Origin: CAZDAW01 sp964503685
GTDB taxonomy: Bacteria > Chloroflexota > Anaerolineae > Anaerolineales > Anaerolineaceae
DNA length: 20,166 bases
Direction: 5' to 3'
NCBI GenBank assembly: GCA_964503685.1
Contig: CAZDAW010000058.1
Span: 1 to 20,166 of the forward strand
The notes under the pieces are model-generated. The model ran no database searches. It was not told where the DNA came from and saw only the letters and a program-made list of their open reading frames with translations. Both the position numbers and the translations under genes were made by a program. Of this stretch, positions 15,089-20,166 are shown piece by piece. The stretch's first letter is position 1; each line of letters starts with the position of its first letter.

Positions 15089-16599
15089 ACTGGAAAATCG
15101 CCCGCCGAATTCGCAGAATCGTGCAAGTCGTGTGCTTTGCTCTGTTCATTTACTTCTTGTTTGCAACTTTGCAGCAGCGCGCTGCGCCGGCCCTGGTCGA
15201 TATCTTTTCCCGCCTGAACCCGCTTTCTGCGATAAGCTCTATGCTCGCCAGCCGGGCGTGGATTCCTCGCCTGGGACTGGCGCTAATAACCCTTGGCCTG
15301 ACGGTATTGATCGGGCGGGTCTGGTGTGGGTGGATATGCCCGATGGGTTCGTTGCTGGAATGGGTTCGCTTTCGGCGGGCCGGCAAGCGTTCTGCTGCGC
15401 TTTCTCCCCGGTTGCGTCTGATCAAATACCTTCTTTTGCTGGCGATTCTGTTTGCCGCCCTCTTTGGCAATCTCACTTTATTGATCTTTGATCCTCTGGC
15501 GCTGCTGACGCATTCGATGACGACCACGCTGATCCCTGCTTTGACGGCGGGGGTGAATACCATAGAGCAAACGCTTTATCCGATTGGCTTCATGCGGCCG
15601 GTGATTGATGGGATCGAACGAGCCTTGCGTGGAACGCTTCTGCCCGTACACCAACCGGTCTATGCCCAGAATATTTTGATCGGGCTGATCTTTCTGGTTG
15701 TGCTGATGCTCAACCTGCTGGCCGATCGTTTTTGGTGCCGTTATCTCTGCCCGCTGGGAGGGCTGCTGGGATTATTGTCGAAGATCGCTATTTTGCGCCC
15801 GCTGATCGGCGATGGTTGCACCCGTTGCGGCGCCTGCGGGCGGGCCTGCCGGCCGGGGGCGATAGAACGGCAGGGGGAAGCGTATGAGATCGTGCCTTCT
15901 GAATGCACGGTGTGCCTCGATTGTCTGGCCGGTTGCCCGAACAAAAGCATCCGGTTCCGGGCTGGTTTGAAGCCGGATGTTGCCCGCCCGTTTGATCCTT
16001 CACGCCGCCAGGCGCTGGGCGCGCTGGCCGGGGCGGCTGCCGGCGTGTTGCTGCTGCAAACCGACTTGCGATCTCGCCAGAAGAACCCGGCTCTCATCCG
16101 TCCGCCCGGCGCACAGGATGAAGATACTTTCTTATCTACCTGCTTGCGCTGCACGCAATGTATGAAGATTTGCCCGATGACGGCCCTGCAACCGGCCTTG
16201 GGGCAGGCGGGTATAGAAGGATTCTGGACGCCGGTATTGACGCCGCGGGTGGGGTATTGCGATTATGGTTGTAACGCCTGTGGGCGGGTCTGCCCCTCTG
16301 GGGCGATTCCATTGCTGGCGCTGGAAGAGAAACGCCAAAGGGTCATCGGCAAGGCGGTAGTGAACCGGAATCGCTGTTTGCCGTGGGCCAGCAACCAGCC
16401 CTGTATTGTCTGCGAGGAAATGTGTCCGACGCCGACCAAGTCGATTCGCCTTGAAGAAGTGACCGTGGTCAACGCCCAAGGAGAAACGATCACCGTGCAG
16501 CGCCCGTATGTCGTGCGCGAACTTTGCATTGGCTGCGGCATCTGTGAAAATCGCTGCCCGCTGGAAGGCGAGGCGGCGATTCGCGTGTATGGCGTGTAG
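15085..16599 (+). CDS. membrane polyferredoxin, NapH-NapG-type fusion
   Basis: The product has 504 residues. Residues 1-240 are NapH/MauN-like, with several TM helices and two CxxxCP motifs (C81/C85 in WCGWICP, C218/C222 in WCRYLCP). Two [4Fe-4S] motifs follow: C245/C248/C251/C255 and C274/C277/C280/C284. A twin-arginine-like segment SRRQALGALAGAAAGVLLL (306-324) then crosses the membrane. The C-terminal half is NapG-like with four more clusters: C353/C356/C359/C363, C392/C396/C399/C403, C431/C440/C443/C447 and C481/C484/C487/C491. NapH and NapG pass quinol electrons to periplasmic reductases; here one chain appears to carry both. It probably moves electrons between quinone and exported partners such as the DUF362 proteins. 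No nitrate reductase gene is in view, so I give no nap name. Confidence 0.9.
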   Translation: MNWKIARRIRRIVQVVCFALFIYFLFATLQQRAAPALVDIFSRLNPLSAISSMLASRAWIPRLGLALITLGLTVLIGRVWCGWICPMGSLLEWVRFRRAGKRSAALSPRLRLIKYLLLLAILFAALFGNLTLLIFDPLALLTHSMTTTLIPALTAGVNTIEQTLYPIGFMRPVIDGIERALRGTLLPVHQPVYAQNILIGLIFLVVLMLNLLADRFWCRYLCPLGGLLGLLSKIAILRPLIGDGCTRCGACGRACRPGAIERQGEAYEIVPSECTVCLDCLAGCPNKSIRFRAGLKPDVARPFDPSRRQALGALAGAAAGVLLLQTDLRSRQKNPALIRPPGAQDEDTFLSTCLRCTQCMKICPMTALQPALGQAGIEGFWTPVLTPRVGYCDYGCNACGRVCPSGAIPLLALEEKRQRVIGKAVVNRNRCLPWASNQPCIVCEEMCPTPTKSIRLEEVTVVNAQGETITVQRPYVVRELCIGCGICENRCPLEGEAAIRVYGV

Positions 16600-16605
16600 G
16601 TAAAA

Positions 16606-17271
16606 ATGGAAAAAGCACTCGTTTCGTGGAGCGGCGGGAAAGACAGCGCCATTGCCCTGTATGAGATCCTCAAAAATAAAAGGATCGAGATATCCGCTTT
16701 ACTGACCACCGTGACAGAGGGTTATGACCGGATCAGTATGCATGGTGTTCGGCGGATTCTGTTGGAAAGGCAGGCTGCTGCGTTGGGTTTGCCGTTGGAA
16801 ATTGTGTTTATCCCCAGGAATGCTTCGAATGGAGACTACGAGAGAAATATGGGGCAGACGCTTGAAAAGTATCGCCAGGCCGGCGTTGCCACGGTCGTGT
16901 TTGGCGATATCTTTTTGGAAGACGTAAGGAAATACCGGGAAGACAAACTTGCCCCTTTGAATATGCAGGGCGTGTTTCCAATTTGGAAACGGGATACCAA
17001 AGAACTCGCGCATTCTTTTACTGCCTTGGGTTTCAAAGCGGTTACCACCTGCGTCGATACCCAGGCGCTGGATGGGCGTTTTGTCGGCCGGCAGATCGAT
17101 GAGAAATTCTTTTTCGATTTGCCCCCCAACGTTGACGCCTGCGGTGAGAACGGGGAATTCCACTCCTTTGTTTATGATGGCCCGATCTTCAAGGAGAGGA
17201 TAGCCTGTACGCTTGGCGAAATTACATTGCGGGAAAACCGATTTTGTTATTGTGATTTGCTACCCGGCTAA
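16606..17271 (+). CDS. Dph6-like PP-loop ATP-binding protein (diphthine-ammonia ligase family)
   Basis: The product has 221 residues. The PP-loop motif SGGKDS is at 9-14. Family-specific stretches include GVFPIWKRDTKEL, FKAVTTCVD, and CGENGEFHSFVYDGP near the C-terminus. In archaea and eukaryotes this family amidates diphthine on elongation factor 2. Bacteria lack diphthamide, so a different adenylation or amidation substrate is expected; I cannot name it. It begins 6 nt after the polyferredoxin stop with little SD, so it is probably in the same transcript. The conserved E-x-G-E-F-H stretch and full PP-loop suggest it is active. Confidence 0.88.
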   Translation: MEKALVSWSGGKDSAIALYEILKNKRIEISALLTTVTEGYDRISMHGVRRILLERQAAALGLPLEIVFIPRNASNGDYERNMGQTLEKYRQAGVATVVFGDIFLEDVRKYREDKLAPLNMQGVFPIWKRDTKELAHSFTALGFKAVTTCVDTQALDGRFVGRQIDEKFFFDLPPNVDACGENGEFHSFVYDGPIFKERIACTLGEITLRENRFCYCDLLPG

Positions 17272-17310
17272 AAATAACCCGGATTGCCATTGCAATTCAC
17301 CCCCGAAGGA

Positions 17311-17385
17311 AATTGTCATTGCGAGCCGTCCCGCAGGGACGGCGTGGCAATCTACTGCCCGGCGCGGAGATTGCTTCACTTCGTT
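17311..17385. repeat. dispersed CATTGCGAG...GGCAATCT intergenic repeat with inner hairpin
   Basis: TCATTGCGAG and GTGGCAATCT flank a perfect CCGTCCC-GCA-GGGACGG hairpin (17326-17342); ATTGC (17318-17322) and GCAAT (17347-17351) form an outer stem. GGAGATTGCTTCACTTCG follows. This matches a common dispersed repeat that I recall from Chloroflexota and other phyla, here seemingly with an inserted hairpin. A partial second copy, ATTGCCATTGCAATTC, lies at about 17283. Confidence 0.6.
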
Positions 17386-17390
17386 AGTAA

Positions 17391-17426
17391 AAAACCCTAA
17401 AGGTTTTCGAAAACCTTTAGGGTTTT
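17391..17426. terminator. 36-nt perfect palindrome, bidirectional terminator
   Basis: AAAACCCTAAAGGTTTTC (17391-17408) is followed at once by its exact reverse complement (17409-17426). It lies between two converging genes (stops at 17271 and 17439). On the minus strand the GGG of the stem is followed by six T; on the plus strand by GGGTTTTGGGT. Termination should work on both sides, and better on the minus strand. Confidence 0.85.
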
Positions 17427-17438
17427 GGGTCATGTTAC

Positions 17439-18581
17439 TCAATATCCAAACCAGTTGATACCGCTGGAAGGATCGGTTTGATACATCCAGCTTTTATTGC
17501 GGCTGAAACGCCAGATCGGTGGAAAAAGTGAACTCAGCAAAGCTTTTGCTGGCTCTGATAGGGAAATATTATAAACTGCGCACATGAGGTTCACGGGTAA
17601 ATAACCGGTTACCAGTTGGGCGAGCGCTGCGGTGGGTGCATTTACGATTGTTGCATCTTTTTTGCAGCCGGCATATATTCTAACGGCATTGCCATCTGAT
17701 TCGATTGTGGCGTCTCCATTTTCGGTGTGAAAAGCAATTTGTCCATTTTGAAGCGGATTAGAGCGCGCCAATCGTCCTGTTGCGCACTGATGGAGAAAAC
17801 CAGGAATATCAAGGGGTTTGAGGTAATCAGCTTCAGGAATTTCGTCGCTGACTGGATCTGTCCCTTTAACAATGACGCGACCGCCCAGCGCACGGGCAAG
17901 TTTTGTGAAACGCGTTTCGGGTGAATTGTAGATGGGATAGGTGGAGCCATAACCATGGGCATTTGGATGTTCAAACAATATTTCGCTTTTATTGAAGCGG
18001 CGTGCATATTCTGCTGCTCCAATTAAAATTGCACTGGCTTCATGGTATTCACGCACTCGTAAATTTGATATAACGAGCAGGTCACGCCGAATGAGGCTGC
18101 TTTGTTCTACATGAAATAGACTTTCGGCGTGTGGTGGAACTTTAGTACCTAATACCCGACTGATTTGTTCGGGTTTGATAAAGATACCGCTATGATAGGT
18201 AAAGGGGGTAAAACCAAACTGGTAATATAACCGGTATGGCCCATGCACAACTGCCAGAGTGCAGCCACTTTCTTTCAGCCTTCGGAAAGATTCATTCATG
18301 ATGATTTGAAAATTACCTTCGCTGCGCCGATCTTTGCGAGTCGCGACGTGAGCAATATACCCATAAGGGATACTGCGTCCGGGGAATGACATCTGACGGG
18401 TGGGATCAATGAGAGCGAATGAGGTGGGTACCCCGTCAACAATCAGGGCCAGCGCCCAATCGGGATGTGAGTCATCAATATCCGTTGTATAGGATAACCG
18501 CATCACGCTATTAATAGCTTCTCTGCCGGCAGGGGTATCGGCGGTTAAAAATTCGATACTCTTGTGTTGTAGGTTATCCAT
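17439..18581 (-). CDS. Eis-like GNAT N-acetyltransferase
   Basis: The product has 380 residues. The N-terminal GNAT domain has the acetyl-CoA site in HVATRKDRRSEGNFQIIM (about 79-96), followed by LAVVHGPYRLYYQFGFTPF, a pattern of Eis-type acetyltransferases (GIYGRFGYGPA in Eis). A central second GNAT-like fold and a C-terminal SCP2-like domain, ending in LFPPIWRFSRNKSWMYQTD, complete the Eis layout. Eis proteins acetylate amines, including aminoglycosides in mycobacteria, but many environmental members have unknown substrates; resistance should not be assumed. The start lies 14 nt downstream of the DinB-like gene stop, with an AAAGGG SD-like stretch, so the two are probably co-transcribed. 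Confidence 0.85.
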   Translation of the reverse strand: MDNLQHKSIEFLTADTPAGREAINSVMRLSYTTDIDDSHPDWALALIVDGVPTSFALIDPTRQMSFPGRSIPYGYIAHVATRKDRRSEGNFQIIMNESFRRLKESGCTLAVVHGPYRLYYQFGFTPFTYHSGIFIKPEQISRVLGTKVPPHAESLFHVEQSSLIRRDLLVISNLRVREYHEASAILIGAAEYARRFNKSEILFEHPNAHGYGSTYPIYNSPETRFTKLARALGGRVIVKGTDPVSDEIPEADYLKPLDIPGFLHQCATGRLARSNPLQNGQIAFHTENGDATIESDGNAVRIYAGCKKDATIVNAPTAALAQLVTGYLPVNLMCAVYNISLSEPAKALLSSLFPPIWRFSRNKSWMYQTDPSSGINWFGY

Positions 18582-18595
18582 TTATACTCAACCCT

Positions 18596-19192
18596 TTACC
18601 ATTCATCTTCTTTTGGCATACCCAGGTCAATTGCATGCTCAACGGCTTCGTGTTCCAGAATGTTTATCCACAAGTACCAACCGATAGGTATTTTAACGCT
18701 TTCGCCGCCTGGACAATGCCAGTGATGATCATCGGTTTCTTCCAGGCGTTGAGTCGGGAGTATGTCGGGCCTTGTATAAAGCGGGTAGAGAGCTGTCGCG
18801 GTGTGAGCTGCCAGATCACGAATTTCCCCCCACGGTTTATCGATTTGTAAAAGCGCCTGTTCGGAATTAAATTCGTCGATGCTTTTATAGTTATGTACAT
18901 TACCGTCCAAACCAACGTATCCTTCCAGTTTCATGATGGCTGGGTTGCGCGTCTGGCCGAACATTTCCAAACTGGCCTGGATTATCCAGCGTTCCCAAGC
19001 GGCAATATGACCCACCACCAATTTCAAACTGCGTCCATCTGAAGAAGGCTTTTGGGCTTCAGCATCGTTTATTGCAGATAACCTTTTCAGGTATTTATCC
19101 AGTACTCGTTGATGTAATCTGCTTATATCAGAGCGCCGTTCTTCGGCCGGCAACGCAAGAGCATTATGTATGATCTGATAAAAGGATGTCAT
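18596..19192 (-). CDS. DinB-like four-helix-bundle protein
   Basis: The product has 198 residues, largely helical. LKLVVGHIAAWERWI near residue 60 and a C-terminal LEHEAVEHAIDLG place histidines as in the DinB/maleylpyruvate isomerase-like fold, which binds a divalent metal with three His. The region between (DLAAHTATALYPLYT, then a DDHHWHCPGGE segment) carries further His residues. Functions in the family include thiol-dependent transfer and DNA-damage-induced proteins of unknown role, so no specific reaction can be given. The ATG directly follows the TGA of the upstream TPR gene with no spacer, so translation is coupled. Confidence 0.7.
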   Translation of the reverse strand: MTSFYQIIHNALALPAEERRSDISRLHQRVLDKYLKRLSAINDAEAQKPSSDGRSLKLVVGHIAAWERWIIQASLEMFGQTRNPAIMKLEGYVGLDGNVHNYKSIDEFNSEQALLQIDKPWGEIRDLAAHTATALYPLYTRPDILPTQRLEETDDHHWHCPGGESVKIPIGWYLWINILEHEAVEHAIDLGMPKEDEW

Positions 19193-20166
19193 TCATTTAC
19201 CCATCTTTACAGTCATAAAACAATTTGAATAAGATGTTTGATCTGCCAATTTCCAGGTTCCACTGAAAAGGGGTAAGCCTGATCTGGGCGGCGGAACAAT
19301 AGTGACCTGATAAGTTCCCGGAGTCAGGGTTATCTTCTGAGAAGGCCCCATCTCCGGGCAATAAGTTGGCGCATTATCCAAAAAATCGCGACAAGAAGCG
19401 CATTCATCCAGGTCCAGAATATAAGACTCGCTTCCACTTAAGATAATCTTTAGCTTAAGTGGCGAGTTGTTCATTAAAAAAACCTCGCTGACTCCGGATT
19501 GGGCTTCACCGCTGCGGTCAGGCGCAGGAAGCTTAAACCCGGAGATTGCAGCTTTTTGTTGATACAGAATAGTCAATTGATCCTGGGCAGTTATGGCCAA
19601 TGGATCTTCAGGAAATTGTAAGCGCAATGTTTCGTATATCTGGATTGCTTGATCAATATTATTTTCGGATGCGTAAAGATTTCCGCAATGATTGTAAAGA
19701 AGGGCTCTGAAGGCGGGGCGGGAAAGGAAAACCGGGTCGTTTTCCAATTCAGTGAGATGCGTGCAAATATTCGGATCGTTAATCAGGCGTGTTTCAATTT
19801 GTTCCACTTTGGCGTGACCCGGAAACTCGATTATTATCCGTTTGAACCAATTTACAGCGTCATCCCACTTATTTTCTTTATACGCGTTTTCTCCGCAAGC
19901 ATAATAGAGTTCTGGTAATTGTTTTTGTTTGTCAGTGGCTGACATGAAATTTAAATACTTTGCCGGTTGGCTGCACATTTGGGGGGTTGCCAGGTCTTCC
20001 CAATTGCTTTTTTTTAGTAGATCAAGCATCAAATTATATGCGACTGTAGCCAGTGGGCTTTCGGGATAAGTATTAACGAATTGTGAGGCTGATACCAATA
20101 TTTGACCAGGGTTTCCTTGCACTGCAACTGCAACAATGTACTGATAAGCGGTACATTCGGTTAGTT
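19193..20166 (-). CDS. TPR-repeat protein (5' end outside window)
   Basis: The reading frame is open from the window edge to TGA at 19193-19195, giving 323 visible residues. A GTG at 20120-20122 could start a 309-residue form, but codons upstream of it (reading TECTAYQYIVAVAV) stay open and look like the same helical repeat, so the gene probably begins beyond the edge. TPR-like helices are seen in YYACGENAYKENKWDDAVNW and LYNHCGNLYASENNIDQAIQ, each ending in an xFPxx turn as in YbgF/BamD-type TPRs. The C-terminal domain is beta-rich with a LDECASCRDFLD cysteine segment and a GTYQVTIVPPP strand, probably extracytoplasmic. The function is unknown; it may be a scaffold protein. Confidence 0.75.
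   Translation of the reverse strand, partial: LTECTAYQYIVAVAVQGNPGQILVSASQFVNTYPESPLATVAYNLMLDLLKKSNWEDLATPQMCSQPAKYLNFMSATDKQKQLPELYYACGENAYKENKWDDAVNWFKRIIIEFPGHAKVEQIETRLINDPNICTHLTELENDPVFLSRPAFRALLYNHCGNLYASENNIDQAIQIYETLRLQFPEDPLAITAQDQLTILYQQKAAISGFKLPAPDRSGEAQSGVSEVFLMNNSPLKLKIILSGSESYILDLDECASCRDFLDNAPTYCPEMGPSQKITLTPGTYQVTIVPPPRSGLPLFSGTWKLADQTSYSNCFMTVKMGK

Noticed and set aside
17439..18581. Aminoglycoside resistance from the Eis-like acetyltransferase.
   Set aside because: Only the general Eis layout is visible; most environmental homologues have unknown substrates, so a resistance call is not supported.

Overview
The window reads as a bacterial chromosome segment of roughly balanced base composition, most likely from an anaerobic or facultative member of the Chloroflexota (Anaerolineae-like). 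That placement is an inference. It rests on gene content (paired Tat-exported DUF362 proteins, a DUF6599-like lipoprotein, NapH/NapG-type ferredoxins, Fe-S L-serine dehydratase) and on a dispersed CATTGCGAG...GGCAATCT repeat of a kind I recall from that phylum. No rRNA, tRNA, CRISPR array, transposase or phage gene is visible.

Region A (1-7197, + strand) is a tightly packed gene train. It begins with the last 33 residues of a protein ending in a cysteine-alanine tail, then a small two-TM zinc-ribbon protein, then a full-length secreted/membrane DUF2207-like protein with nearly the same Cys-Ala tail. Next come two paralogous radical-SAM/SPASM-type proteins, each with a PqqD-like (RRE) N-terminal domain, then a class I methyltransferase, a CPA2 cation/proton antiporter and a PII-like protein. 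From gene two onward the spacers are 2-23 nt. The first radical-SAM protein has all cluster cysteines; the second has lost every one and looks like a pseudoenzyme. My main hypothesis is that the pair recognises and modifies the Cys-Ala tails of the membrane proteins, a RiPP-like modification applied to the end of a large envelope protein.

Region B (7272-11416, + strand) is housekeeping: a single-chain Fe-S L-serine dehydratase, endonuclease-type MutL with a good promoter so close to its ATG that the mRNA may be leaderless, and a zinc-dependent MDR dehydrogenase.

Region C (11623-17271, + strand) holds two Tat-exported DUF362 proteins with overlapping genes, a 470-nt repeat-filled gap, a DUF6599-like lipoprotein, a membrane NapH-NapG-type fusion with six predicted [4Fe-4S] clusters, and a Dph6-like PP-loop ATPase. 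The exported DUF362 proteins, the lipoprotein and the polyferredoxin probably form an uncharacterised envelope redox or metal system.

Region D (17272-20166, - strand) is convergent with region C across a dispersed repeat and a 36-nt perfect palindrome that probably terminates both sides. It holds, in transcription order, a TPR protein cut by the window edge, a DinB-like protein and an Eis-like GNAT acetyltransferase, closely spaced and probably co-transcribed.
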